Positions 7,952 through 17,010 of a DNA stretch of 64,000 bases are shown here, piece by piece (position 1 is the first letter of the stretch; every line of letters begins with the position of its first letter). The position numbers and the translations under genes were made by a program. Under the pieces are notes generated by a model that did no database searches, was not told where the DNA came from, and saw nothing but the letters and a program-made list of their open reading frames with translations. Source of the DNA: Agaribacter marinus (GTDB lineage Bacteria > Pseudomonadota > Gammaproteobacteria > Enterobacterales > Alteromonadaceae); assembly GCF_030160655.1 (NCBI RefSeq), contig NZ_BSOT01000012.1:58313-122312 (forward strand), given 5' to 3'.

Positions 7952-10096
7952 ATGGTATCCATTAGGCGAGTGCACCAAGACGACAGGCCCCAGTTTTCTG
8001 ATTTGCTGGCACAGTTACCCCTGTCTGCAAGTACAAAAGAGAAACTTCGCAGCATTGCAGAATCGCCTGATATTCTGCTCATCGGTCAGGAAATGGTGGA
8101 AATTCTGCACGAATTACACATGGATGACGAAACACTTCAAGCAGCACTCATATTTCCCTACTGCCAAATTCATGCCTTAAGCCCTAACGATATTATTGAT
8201 AGTTTTGGCGAAAACATTGCGGGTCTGGTGCTTAAAGTGCGCAAGATGGATGCAATAAAGACCATTCAGTCAACCTTAGAGCAAAACAACGAACAAGTCG
8301 AAAAACTTCGCAATATGATGCTGGCAATGGCTGAAGACGTGCGTGCTGTCGTCATTAAAATGGCTGAGCGCATCTGTACGTTGCACCGGATCAAGGATGA
8401 AGAAGAGGAAACCCGAGTATTGGTTGCGCGAGAATGTGCCAATATATATGCACCACTGGCAAATCGTTTAGGGATTGGTCAATTAAAGTGGGAGTTGGAA
8501 GATCTTTCTTTTCGTTACTTACACCCCGATATTTACAAGAAAATTGCCAAGCAACTAAAAGAAAAGCGCAAAGACCGAGAACAGTATATTACTGACTTTG
8601 TTGAAGATTTGCAGTTGTTGCTGGATAAAGAAAATATACAAGCCGAGGTCATTGGCCGACCAAAACATATTTATAGCATTTATAAAAAAATGCATAAGAA
8701 GCAACTCAGCTTTGAGCAATTATTTGATATCAGGGCGTTGCGAATCATTGCAAATAGACTGCAAGATTGCTATGCCGCTCTTGGTACTGTGCATGCGCAC
8801 TTTCGGCATTTGCCGTCTGAGTTTGATGATTACATCGCGACACCAAAACCCAATGGTTATCAGAGTATCCATACCGTAGTCGTTGGACCTGCGGGTAAGT
8901 CGATAGAAATCCAAATACGTACTGAACAAATGCATCAAGACGCAGAATTAGGCGTTGCTGCTCATTGGCGATATAAAGAGGGCAGTGCCGGTAAAAGTGC
9001 GGATATGGATGAGCGCGTTATGTGGCTGCGTAAAATTCTTCAGTGGCAAGAAGAAATGGCCGAATCGGGCAATTTACTGGAAGAATTTAAAAATCAGGTA
9101 TTTGATGACCGGGTATATGTTTTCACGCCTAAGGGCGATGTGATAGATATGCCTGCGGGCGCAACACCGCTCGATTTTGCGTACTATATTCATAGCAATG
9201 TGGGGCATCGATGTACGGGGGCTAAGGTGAATGAAAGAATAGTCCCTTTCACTTATCGTTTGCAGACGGGTGATCAAGTCAGTGTGCTTACAAGCAAAAG
9301 TGGTACGCCATCGAGAGACTGGATGCACCCAGGCCTGGGTTATGCGCATACCGCTAGAGCGCGAGCAACAATACACTCTTATTTTAAAAGGCAGGATAAA
9401 GATAAAAATCGTGAAGCAGGTAAAGAGTTACTTGAACGCGAATTAACAAAAGTACATGTACCGCTTAAAATACCTGAGGGCACGATTGATAAATACAACA
9501 TGAAGTCGCTCGACGACCTACATGCTGCCATTGGGGCGGGCGATATTCGAGTGATGACTGTTGTCCATTATCTCAGCCAATTGCACGAGCCGGTCGAAAA
9601 CGAAACTGAAATACCTGAAAAACTCATTAAGCCACGCAGAAAAACCAAAGGGCATGGGATTGTTGCTGAAGGTGTGGGCAACTTATTGAGTAATGTAGCT
9701 AAGTGCTGTCAGCCGGTGGCAGGAGACCCCATCGTCGGTTTTATCACCATTGGGAAAGGGATTAGTGTACATAAGGCTGTCTGTACACAATTGGATAATA
9801 TGCTTAAGCAACACCCAGAGCGCGAAATAGAAGTCAACTGGGAGTCAGAAGACGAAGGCAGTTTTCAAACTAACATTAAAGTCTTTAGTACAGACCGGGA
9901 TGGTTTGTTGCGAGATTTAACTACCGAGCTCGCTAACTTAAAGGTCAATATTTTAGGTGTTAGTAGCCACAGTGATACCAAAAAAGGCACGGCCTTAATT
10001 AATATTACCGTTGAAGTACCCAATACCGACAAGCTCAAGCAAGCCATGCAGCGCCTGTTATCAGTACCAGATATTACGTCAGTCAGCAGAGGCTAG
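7952..10096 (+). CDS. relA: GTP pyrophosphokinase RelA, (p)ppGpp synthetase I
   Basis: 714 aa, ribosome-associated stringent-response synthetase. The N-terminal pseudo-hydrolase domain lacks the His-Asp pair (ALIFPYCQ replaces the HD site), which separates RelA from SpoT. The synthetase domain has GRPKHIYSIYKKM, FDIRALRII, and the catalytic strand EIQIRTEQMHQDAELGVAAHW. TGS (VYVFTPKGDVIDMPAGATPLDFAY), a helical and Cys-containing region (NVAKCCQPVAGDPIVGFI), and a C-terminal ACT domain follow. An AAGGA site sits about 9 bases before the ATG. Loss of the downstream mazG contact is the odd feature of this copy's context. Confidence 0.97.
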   Translation: MVSIRRVHQDDRPQFSDLLAQLPLSASTKEKLRSIAESPDILLIGQEMVEILHELHMDDETLQAALIFPYCQIHALSPNDIIDSFGENIAGLVLKVRKMDAIKTIQSTLEQNNEQVEKLRNMMLAMAEDVRAVVIKMAERICTLHRIKDEEEETRVLVARECANIYAPLANRLGIGQLKWELEDLSFRYLHPDIYKKIAKQLKEKRKDREQYITDFVEDLQLLLDKENIQAEVIGRPKHIYSIYKKMHKKQLSFEQLFDIRALRIIANRLQDCYAALGTVHAHFRHLPSEFDDYIATPKPNGYQSIHTVVVGPAGKSIEIQIRTEQMHQDAELGVAAHWRYKEGSAGKSADMDERVMWLRKILQWQEEMAESGNLLEEFKNQVFDDRVYVFTPKGDVIDMPAGATPLDFAYYIHSNVGHRCTGAKVNERIVPFTYRLQTGDQVSVLTSKSGTPSRDWMHPGLGYAHTARARATIHSYFKRQDKDKNREAGKELLERELTKVHVPLKIPEGTIDKYNMKSLDDLHAAIGAGDIRVMTVVHYLSQLHEPVENETEIPEKLIKPRRKTKGHGIVAEGVGNLLSNVAKCCQPVAGDPIVGFITIGKGISVHKAVCTQLDNMLKQHPEREIEVNWESEDEGSFQTNIKVFSTDRDGLLRDLTTELANLKVNILGVSSHSDTKKGTALINITVEVPNTDKLKQAMQRLLSVPDITSVSRG

Positions 10097-10114
10097 TGAT
10101 GTTTGTGTATCTTG

Positions 10115-10157
10115 ACCGACTCTGCGGCATTGGTGTTAACAGTGTCACAGAGTCGGT
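10115..10157. terminator. Long stem-loop between convergent relA and lipoprotein gene
   Basis: Perfect 10-bp arms ACCGACTCTG (10115-10124) and CAGAGTCGGT (10148-10157) enclose a 23-base loop that itself contains the palindrome TGTTAACA. It lies between two convergent stop codons, so a shared transcription terminator is the likely role. No strong T-tract follows immediately on the plus strand, so efficiency is uncertain. Confidence 0.5.
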
Positions 10158-10165
10158 TCTATCCA

Positions 10166-12421
10166 TTAGTTTTTATATTTAATGTAATATTTTTGGTCAA
10201 TCGCATTTTGCTTAATACTATTTGCGTGTCGCAGTATCTGTTGCCCGTCATTTTGAGCGTTAGCGCTGCGGTCGTCGAAGCCATTTATCCACTGATTAAC
10301 TTCTTCGATGGCTACATTTCCTGCGCTGTCTACAACAAAGTCAAACACATGCCAATAGCGAGTCACGTCACCTTCTTCTGGCGCAAATATGCGAGTTTGA
10401 TTGTTTACTCTTAGTCTAACGCGTGTTGGTGAGGCTAAAATGTTTTCACTGCCACTAAATTGATAAACAAGGTATTGATATCGTCCTGCAAATGGGAAGT
10501 TAGGCACCGTTATTACTTCAGGTCCAAAGCTAGACACGTTATCTACGTCTAAAAACACAGTTGTATCATCAACTATTACTTGTCTGTTTGCGTAATAAAC
10601 ATGGAATTCTGAGCTGCCCTCTGCATTTGTCGGTCCATAAAAATGTGAATCAAGATCGCGTGGGTTTTGTCCCCATATAAGTGTGATTGAGGCGGTGGCT
10701 GCAGATAGTTCTAAACAATCCGTAAGAGATAAGTTTTCGTTACCCGCTTCAACTGTCAACGTTCTACTTTGATTGCCATTCTCACTGGATAGCAATACGG
10801 TGCTGTTTTGGCGCACTGGAATGCTAAATATGCCATCGACATTAGTACGAGCGGATGAGGAGCCATTGTAAGAGCTTCCAATTGAACGCACAGTTGCATT
10901 GCTAAGAGGCTCACCATTAGTGTCGACTACACAGCCCTCAATAAATACCGTAGTGTAGCGCTGGTCGGCATTCCAAGTCGCGAACTGCGCAACAGTACCT
11001 GCATAAAATGACTCACCATTTTCAGTATTCAATACGGCTTCGCCCGATTCTATCCAAACACCCTGCATAGTATCGAAGTAATACAACGGAATAATGCTCG
11101 GGGCTAAGTTTGCGTTTGAACTTAAGGGGATCCTAATATCGCTTGTCTGTCCTGCTTGCAGATTAACTGCTGCCCCTGATTCATCTATTAAAATCACGTC
11201 AATTGCGCCAAAAGACTCGATTGGTACAATGTTGTCACCCTCAAGAGCAATCATCTCACCGGGCATAATACTAATGTCACTGCTTGGATCGATAACAGTA
11301 ACTTGAGCAATAACCTCTCCTACTATATCGCCGCCATCTTCCCTGCTTAGGGTATTCGCGTTAAAACTGAGTAAATCCATGCCATCAAAACTAACCACCG
11401 CGTCTTGGTTAGGATCAAAGCGGGAAGTCACATTGCTCGGGACTAGTGCAATGAAGCGATTTTCTAAGGTGGCTTCATCGTCAAATACAAGCGAATAGCT
11501 AGCAAAGGTGTTCAATCTTGCTGTAAGGGTCATTCTGCTTGAGAGAAAACGGTCTACTACACTCACCTCGTATGCTCCTTGTTCATCACTAAGCACTGAC
11601 TGTGTGGTGTCAGAACCGTTGCTTAGCGCTACTTCAACATCGGGTAAAAGTTCGCCGGTGAAGTAATTTGCAATGGTTCCGGATATTTCTCTGTATACCA
11701 ATGCGTCTATTACAAAGCTTACCGCGACAGGATTTGTGTCATCTTCTCCGCCGTCAGCCACATTAATGGTGACGTCATACTCAGTGGATTGCTCAAGTTC
11801 AGGCACCCATTGTATTAAACCCGTAGACGATATTGTCATACCGGTGGGGCCATTATTGATAGTAAAGCTAAAATCTGTGCCATTGTTTTCATCATCAACG
11901 TCACTGACCACTAATTGTTGACTAAATGCACTGTTGTTGTCGATTGTGAAGCGTTCTGCTATTTCACTCACGGTTAATTGGTCGTTGACCGGCGTGACAG
12001 CAACGGTAAAGCTTTGCCTTGTTGTTAAGGCATCCGTACTATTGTTTTCAGCAACGACTACTGTAATTTCCCCCGAGCTTAATTCTCCTTCAATCGGCGT
12101 CCACGTTATCAGACCGCTTGCATCCATTGTCATGCTGTTTGGGGCGTTTTCGATACTAAACACTAGCTCATTCGTCGCACTTTGAACGTCACTAGCGTCT
12201 ACCTGATAGGTGTAGGCCATATCTTCTATTGCTGTTAAGCTTGGCGAAGAAGATATACTCGGCGCGGTATTTTCTTCCGTATTGGGTGGAGGCACTATTG
12301 GATCGGGTTCAGAACCATCATTGCTGCCCCCACCACAGGCTGTTAGAAAGCTGACACCAAGCGCAAGTAGTGTAGTCTTAAAAAGGAATTGTTTGCCTAT
12401 TATTTGACGCATGTTATTCAT
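10166..12421 (-). CDS. Large surface lipoprotein with Ig-like repeats and DUF2135-like C-terminus
   Basis: 751 aa. A lipoprotein signal peptide ends in the lipobox LTAC (Cys about residue 29), followed by a Gly/Ser/Pro-rich linker. Two putative Ig/cadherin-like (He_PIG) modules follow, each with the GLITWTP or GLIQWVP strand. A carboxypeptidase-regulatory-like segment comes next (ISGTIANYFTGELLPDVEVALSNG), then a second such module, and a C-terminal domain starting SITLIWGQNPRDLDSHFYGP that resembles DUF2135/YfaP. A GAAGGA ribosome site precedes the ATG. An extracytoplasmic adhesion or carbohydrate-contact role is inference. The gene is convergent with relA and is the first gene of the accessory block. 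Confidence 0.75.
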   Translation of the reverse strand: MNNMRQIIGKQFLFKTTLLALGVSFLTACGGGSNDGSEPDPIVPPPNTEENTAPSISSSPSLTAIEDMAYTYQVDASDVQSATNELVFSIENAPNSMTMDASGLITWTPIEGELSSGEITVVVAENNSTDALTTRQSFTVAVTPVNDQLTVSEIAERFTIDNNSAFSQQLVVSDVDDENNGTDFSFTINNGPTGMTISSTGLIQWVPELEQSTEYDVTINVADGGEDDTNPVAVSFVIDALVYREISGTIANYFTGELLPDVEVALSNGSDTTQSVLSDEQGAYEVSVVDRFLSSRMTLTARLNTFASYSLVFDDEATLENRFIALVPSNVTSRFDPNQDAVVSFDGMDLLSFNANTLSREDGGDIVGEVIAQVTVIDPSSDISIMPGEMIALEGDNIVPIESFGAIDVILIDESGAAVNLQAGQTSDIRIPLSSNANLAPSIIPLYYFDTMQGVWIESGEAVLNTENGESFYAGTVAQFATWNADQRYTTVFIEGCVVDTNGEPLSNATVRSIGSSYNGSSSARTNVDGIFSIPVRQNSTVLLSSENGNQSRTLTVEAGNENLSLTDCLELSAATASITLIWGQNPRDLDSHFYGPTNAEGSSEFHVYYANRQVIVDDTTVFLDVDNVSSFGPEVITVPNFPFAGRYQYLVYQFSGSENILASPTRVRLRVNNQTRIFAPEEGDVTRYWHVFDFVVDSAGNVAIEEVNQWINGFDDRSANAQNDGQQILRHANSIKQNAIDQKYYIKYKN

Positions 12422-12770
12422 TATTTATCCTTCAAATATCGTAGTAAAGTAATGCACAACGGACATAAATAGCCGGTTACACACACTGTTGTTAAAACGT
12501 ATTAACTCTTAAGTTAAAAATCGCAAACTGCCATTTATAGTCAGCTTATGGACAAAGATATTTGCTTGGGTGTTTTTAGAACAGATACGTATTTAACTAT
12601 CAAAAATGCAAAACCGAATGATAAAAGGGGTGATTGCAAATCTGTAAACTAGCTATTGAGGAATTGAGATACGCCCATTAGTTTTAAGTGTGGTCGGGAC
12701 TTTATTAGAGGCAAGAAAGGTTGACATCCTATTTGGGTTGTAGACGATCAGAATCTTAACTATCCCGCTG

Positions 12771-12821
12771 ATTGGTCGATACTGTTAATTGGTCGATTCT
12801 ATCAATTGGCCGAGACTATCA
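12771..12821 (+). repeat. Three 17-bp tandem repeats upstream of chemoreceptor gene
   Basis: Three head-to-tail 17-base units: ATTGGTCGATACTGTTA, ATTGGTCGATTCTATCA, ATTGGCCGAGACTATCA, with a degenerate fourth (GTGGTCAGG...) after them. They lie 87-137 bases before the MCP start, in a 486-bp gene-free gap (12422-12907) in which I see no other gene. The GTCGATA/GCCGAGA cores resemble the sigma-28 minus-10 element (GCCGATAA), and TTAACTAT lies about 14 bases upstream of the first; that reading is tentative. A regulator-binding array is the alternative. Confidence 0.6.
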
Positions 12822-12907
12822 GTGGTCAGGCAGTACAATTCATCAGCAAATCTATTAAGTCGTCTTTTTGTTGGTTTTACAAACCTAAATTTACGAGCTA
12901 GTTTGTC

Positions 12908-14866
12908 ATGTTTTCAAAATTAAACCTTAGTACTCAAATCTCCATTTCGATTGCTTCAATTATGTGCCTAATGTTGGTTGTCGCCGGGATAAGTTATCTA
13001 GGATTGGATAGAGGTCATGTAAATTTTGTAAAATATCGCTCTTTGGCGCGAGACACCAATTTAGCTGGTAGATTGCAAGCGAACCTACTTATGGTTCGAC
13101 TAAATGCAATAAAATATATTCAAAATGATTCTCCTTTGCACCTCGAACACTATCAGACGCGTTTTGACAATCTAAAAGAATTGTTTCAAGAAGCTAATAA
13201 GCAAATAACCGATCCTATACGTGCCAAAGATATTGCATCTTCAATGCAAGGCATTGAGAAGTATGAAAAAGGTTTTGACGAAGTCGTATCATTGATAGAG
13301 CAACGTCATTCAACGGTCAATGATGAGCTGAATCCTTCTGGACTAGCAATGCGGCAAAGAATGACTCAAATTATCGAGATGTTGAAAAGTACAAACAGAA
13401 CTGATGCGTTATATAGCGCTTCCAAAGCGCAAGAGGCCTTGCTATTGGGGCGTCTCTACGTAATTAAGTTCTTGGTGACAAATAGTGATGACGATTATCA
13501 ACGGGCAAAAAAGGAACTTGAAATAGAAATTGCCGATGACTTGCTAAGTTTAGAGGAATTTTTAAATACTGAGCAAAGTTCCAATTTGTTCAAACAATTT
13601 AAACAGCAGTACTCTACATACATTCAAGCATTGAACTCAGTCTACTCCACCATTAACAAGCGGAATAACATCATTAAAAACGTGCTAGACACAAATGGTG
13701 CTAATATCGCTACGTTACTTGAAAATACCAAACTCTCTGTTAAGCGTGAGCAAGATGACTTGGGACCAAAAGCTGAGAAGTCCTCTCAGGACTCAGTGGA
13801 TTGGTTAAAAATGGCCGTTGCGTTTTGTGTGTTGCTTGGTGTTGCGGCGGTTTATTCTTTACCTAAAACGATTCGTAGGCCTATTGGTGGCGAGTCTTAT
13901 GAAATTGCAAATGTAGTAAAAGGTATCGCGAAAGGAGATTTAACCGCTAATTTTAAGCATGCTGAAAGTGCGACAGGTATCTATAAATACGTCATAGAGA
14001 TGACTCAATCTTTAAGGCGATTAATAGGCGGCGTAGTCGAAACATCTTCTAGGCTTACTGAAAATGCCCATCACTCTGCTGAAGTTGCTAAATTGACTAA
14101 TCAGGCGATCGATGAACAACGTAAGTGTACGGGGTTAGTTGTTATTGCCGTGAATGACATGTCGCAAAGTATCAATGAAGTTGTCAACATGTCTAATGAA
14201 TCAGCAAGGGCTGCTAGTGAAGCTCAAAATCAAGTACTACAAGGTAAAACCACTGTAGATAGTACGCTTGCTTCTATCGAAAGCTTAGCTAAAAGAGTCA
14301 GTAATTCAGTCGACGTGATTAAGTCTCTTGAGAAGAACAGTCAAGAGATAGGATCGGTTGTCGAGGTGATAAAAAATATCTCTGAGCAAACTAATCTATT
14401 GGCGTTAAATGCAGCAATAGAAGCCGCTAGAGCAGGAGATCAAGGTAGAGGGTTTGCCGTGGTAGCTGATGAAGTGCGGGGCTTAGCTCAAAGAACGCAA
14501 GAATCTACAAATGAAATTAATGAAATGATCAGTGCACTTCAATCCGGCACAAAACAGGCTGTTTTGGTAATGGAGGAAAGTGGCTCAGAAGCAGAGGAAA
14601 CGGTCAGTAAATCAGTCGCAACAGGTGAAGTACTCGATTCAATCTTAGCAGTCATCAATGATATAAACGCAACGAACGGCCAGGTTGCCAATGCCGTTCA
14701 ACAGCAAGCAAGTGCTACCAAGGCCATTAATCAAAATGTAGCGGTTATCGAGGAATCTTCCGAAAAAGCGGGTAGCGAGGCAACAAAATCGGCTGAAGCA
14801 AGTGATAAATTACTGGAATTAGTAGACGAACTTTGTCGATTAATTTCGGGGTTCAAAACTAAGTAA
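12908..14866 (+). CDS. Methyl-accepting chemotaxis protein
   Basis: 652 aa chemoreceptor. TM1 is near residues 10-30 ([21 protein letters not shown]). A long all-helical periplasmic ligand domain of about 270 residues follows, then TM2 near 300-318 ([17 protein letters not shown]), a HAMP segment and the MA signalling hairpin. The hairpin tip near 493 reads [20 protein letters not shown], the canonical CheA/CheW contact. The all-helical sensor length is compatible with an HBM-type domain, whose known ligands are organic acids; the ligand here is unknown. No CheW-binding or CheR-tethering pentapeptide is seen at the C-terminus (GFKTK). No other che genes are nearby, so this is an orphan receptor. 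Confidence 0.93.
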   Translation: MFSKLNLSTQISISIASIMCLMLVVAGISYLGLDRGHVNFVKYRSLARDTNLAGRLQANLLMVRLNAIKYIQNDSPLHLEHYQTRFDNLKELFQEANKQITDPIRAKDIASSMQGIEKYEKGFDEVVSLIEQRHSTVNDELNPSGLAMRQRMTQIIEMLKSTNRTDALYSASKAQEALLLGRLYVIKFLVTNSDDDYQRAKKELEIEIADDLLSLEEFLNTEQSSNLFKQFKQQYSTYIQALNSVYSTINKRNNIIKNVLDTNGANIATLLENTKLSVKREQDDLGPKAEKSSQDSVDWLKMAVAFCVLLGVAAVYSLPKTIRRPIGGESYEIANVVKGIAKGDLTANFKHAESATGIYKYVIEMTQSLRRLIGGVVETSSRLTENAHHSAEVAKLTNQAIDEQRKCTGLVVIAVNDMSQSINEVVNMSNESARAASEAQNQVLQGKTTVDSTLASIESLAKRVSNSVDVIKSLEKNSQEIGSVVEVIKNISEQTNLLALNAAIEAARAGDQGRGFAVVADEVRGLAQRTQESTNEINEMISALQSGTKQAVLVMEESGSEAEETVSKSVATGEVLDSILAVINDINATNGQVANAVQQQASATKAINQNVAVIEESSEKAGSEATKSAEASDKLLELVDELCRLISGFKTK

Positions 14867-14911
14867 GCTTATAAATACGGCGAGCTCTTAAACAGTTTAC
14901 AGTAACACTAT

Positions 14912-15646
14912 TTAAATAGTTGCAAAAAAAGACGCATAACGGTCGTTGGCGAGTAGCTCTGGGCGCAGCGTAAAGTGAGCGTCGTTGACGAAAGCGCTTT
15001 CGATTCTGTCCATGCGGAATATTCTGGGTGATGCTTTTAGATGATCCCAGGCGACAATGTACCATATCGGCCAACTGAGCATTAAAAAGTGTGCTTCTAT
15101 TTTTCGTTTAGTAACGTTACCAGAGTCAGAGCGATATGTAATGTTCAAACAACGCTGGCGAAAAAAAGACTCTGCAAAACTTTCGGAGATGTTTTGCACG
15201 CGGTTATTTGAGCAATACATGCCAGTATTCTGCGCCTGCTTGTTTATCAGAATACGCTTGCGAATGTTGCTTACATGATTACGCTGGTTAAATGGGAATG
15301 CTTGAAATAGCTTTTGCCTAATGGATGTAAGGTTGCTGCTCAACATCGGTAGCTTTAGCGACTCCATTATTGCGAGCGAAAGTATTAATTCTATGACTTC
15401 CTTGTGGTTTAGCGCCAAACGCTCAATTCCCCATCTTCCATCTAAACGGATACCCCCTCCGCGACCTCTGTCAGACTCAATTGGATACCCCGCATCTTTT
15501 AATTCAGCAAGCTCTCGCATTAATGTCCTTTGACTAATACCCAAATGCTCCCGTAAGTCGGACGTTTTCCAATGCCCTTCAGAGCGGAGTAATCCAATAA
15601 GGCGATTTCGCCGTTCAGTGCGATCTTTATAGTTTGTTTTTAGCAT
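14912..15646 (-). CDS. HTH-WYL (YafY-type) transcriptional regulator
   Basis: 244 aa. The N-terminal HTH_11-type winged helix (RRNRLIGLLRSEGHWKTSDLREHLGISQRTLMREL) is followed by the typical wing GYPIESDRGRGGGIRL. A C-terminal WYL domain includes the strand WPIWYIVAWDHLKASPRIFRMDRI. Such proteins sense ligands through the WYL domain and regulate neighbouring genes. It is divergent from a glutathione S-transferase gene across 122 bases, so that gene is the likeliest target. No strong ribosome site precedes the ATG at 15646. This is a different architecture from the second WYL regulator at 19148. Confidence 0.85.
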   Translation of the reverse strand: MLKTNYKDRTERRNRLIGLLRSEGHWKTSDLREHLGISQRTLMRELAELKDAGYPIESDRGRGGGIRLDGRWGIERLALNHKEVIELILSLAIMESLKLPMLSSNLTSIRQKLFQAFPFNQRNHVSNIRKRILINKQAQNTGMYCSNNRVQNISESFAESFFRQRCLNITYRSDSGNVTKRKIEAHFLMLSWPIWYIVAWDHLKASPRIFRMDRIESAFVNDAHFTLRPELLANDRYASFFATI

Positions 15647-15768
15647 AATTTTAATATGCCATTACTTGGCATGATTATCCATACACTTCTGCCTTCGAGG
15701 TTCATTGATGCGATTAAACCGCAATTGCACAATTTAAATTTTTACATGAAAACAAGGAGCAATAAGTC

Positions 15769-16365
15769 ATGAAGCACTATTACAACCCTATGAGCAGAGC
15801 CGCACTAACAGATTGGATGTTGAAAGAACTCGATATCAAATATGAGCAAATTTCTATAGATTTAACGCGCGTCACCCCCGAACTAATAGCGCTACGGGAA
15901 ATTAATCCGATGGGGAAAGTACCTGCACTAGTGGATGATACAAATGTTATTACTGAAGTTGCTGCTATTTGTGCATACCTTGCAGACAAATACCCAGAAA
16001 AAAAACTTGCCCCTGACATGCAATCTAGCGTTAGAGGAATCTACTATCGCTATATGTTTGTTACCGGAAATACACTTGAGCCAGCACTAACGTTAGCTGT
16101 GTCGGGATTTGAACACCCAAATCCAGCTACCGCTGGGTGGGGTGATACTTCTCGCGTAATTTCAACGATAGAATCAATGACCCCAGAAGCCGCTTGGGCA
16201 TTGGGTGAGAGGTTCTCTGCCGCTGATATTGTATTTGGTGGATTATTGGATTCATTAGTAAGGTTTGGAACACTCGATGCTTCTGCTAAAGTGATAGCGT
16301 ATGTTGAGCGTTTACGTAAAAGGCAAGCTTACAAAGAAGCTCATCGTGCTTTATTGGACTTGTAA
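15769..16365 (+). CDS. Glutathione S-transferase family protein
   Basis: 198 aa. N-terminal thioredoxin-fold domain: KHYYNPMSRAALTDWMLKELDIKYE, then the cis-proline and glutathione gamma-Glu site GKVPALVDDTNVITEVAAICAYLADKYP. The all-helical C-terminal domain contains ERFSAADIVFGGLLDSLVRFG, the N-capping box region. A Ser near residue 9 (NPMSRA) is in the usual catalytic position. The ATG has a strong AAGGAGC ribosome site. Substrate is unknown. It is divergently paired with the WYL regulator, which suggests inducible expression. Confidence 0.9.
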   Translation: MKHYYNPMSRAALTDWMLKELDIKYEQISIDLTRVTPELIALREINPMGKVPALVDDTNVITEVAAICAYLADKYPEKKLAPDMQSSVRGIYYRYMFVTGNTLEPALTLAVSGFEHPNPATAGWGDTSRVISTIESMTPEAAWALGERFSAADIVFGGLLDSLVRFGTLDASAKVIAYVERLRKRQAYKEAHRALLDL

Positions 16366-16433
16366 TCTTGTACGCGTCGTTCTAAATAGCTTGTATGCCC
16401 AGATTATATTTTAAGTTGCTACACAGGATTAGC

Positions 16434-16964
16434 ATGGTAATTTTTGAAACAGATAGATTAGTTGTTAGGGAATGGCTAGACAAAGATAAACTTGATTTTT
16501 ATCAGCTGTCTGCTGACGCGGATGTTATGAAATTCTTCCCAAGTACGCTATCAACAATTGAGTGCGACAGGGTAATTCAACGGATAAAAAGCCTCAACGA
16601 AAAAAACGGTTTTTGCTTTTGGTCATGTGAAGAAAAACAAAGTAAAAAGTTTATTGGATTAGCCGGCTTAAACAAGATCGACAGTGAATTACCGTTTGCG
16701 CCCAGCGTAGAAATTGGGTGGCGCTTTAAAAAGGATTATTGGGGGCAAGGCTACGCAAGCGAAGCTGCAAAAGGTTGTCTGGCTTATGGATTTAAACAGC
16801 TAGCTCTTAACGAAATTGTTTCGTTTGCAGTAAAGACTAATATTAAGTCTATTAAAGTAATGGAGCGGATAGGCATGACGAACACAATGAAAAACTTTAT
16901 ACATCCCAAAGTGGAGTTAGCGCACTTAAAAGAGCATGTGCTTTATAAAATTAGTCCTATTTAA
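16434..16964 (+). CDS. GNAT N-acetyltransferase (RimJ/RimL type)
   Basis: About 176 aa, starting MVIFETDRLVVREW, the standard opening of Acetyltransf_3/RimL-like GNATs. Motif A for acetyl-CoA binding is EIGWRFKKDYWGQGYASEAAKG; the C-terminal part has AVKTNIKSIKVMERIGM. It could acetylate a protein N-terminus or a small molecule; the target is not predictable. The frame opens 13 codons upstream at 16395, but AGGA lies five bases before the ATG at 16434 and this start fits the family. It lies 68 bases downstream of the GST gene on the same strand and may be co-transcribed. Confidence 0.9.
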   Translation: MVIFETDRLVVREWLDKDKLDFYQLSADADVMKFFPSTLSTIECDRVIQRIKSLNEKNGFCFWSCEEKQSKKFIGLAGLNKIDSELPFAPSVEIGWRFKKDYWGQGYASEAAKGCLAYGFKQLALNEIVSFAVKTNIKSIKVMERIGMTNTMKNFIHPKVELAHLKEHVLYKISPI

Positions 16965-17010
16965 CAACACATAAAACACTGAGCTTTCGTTGTATTTTTG
17001 CTAGCTTTGT

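Noticed and set aside
10103..10414. 103-aa plus-strand frame after relA
   Set aside because: It lies antisense to the 3' end of the lipoprotein gene, starts inside the intergenic hairpin region and resembles no protein.
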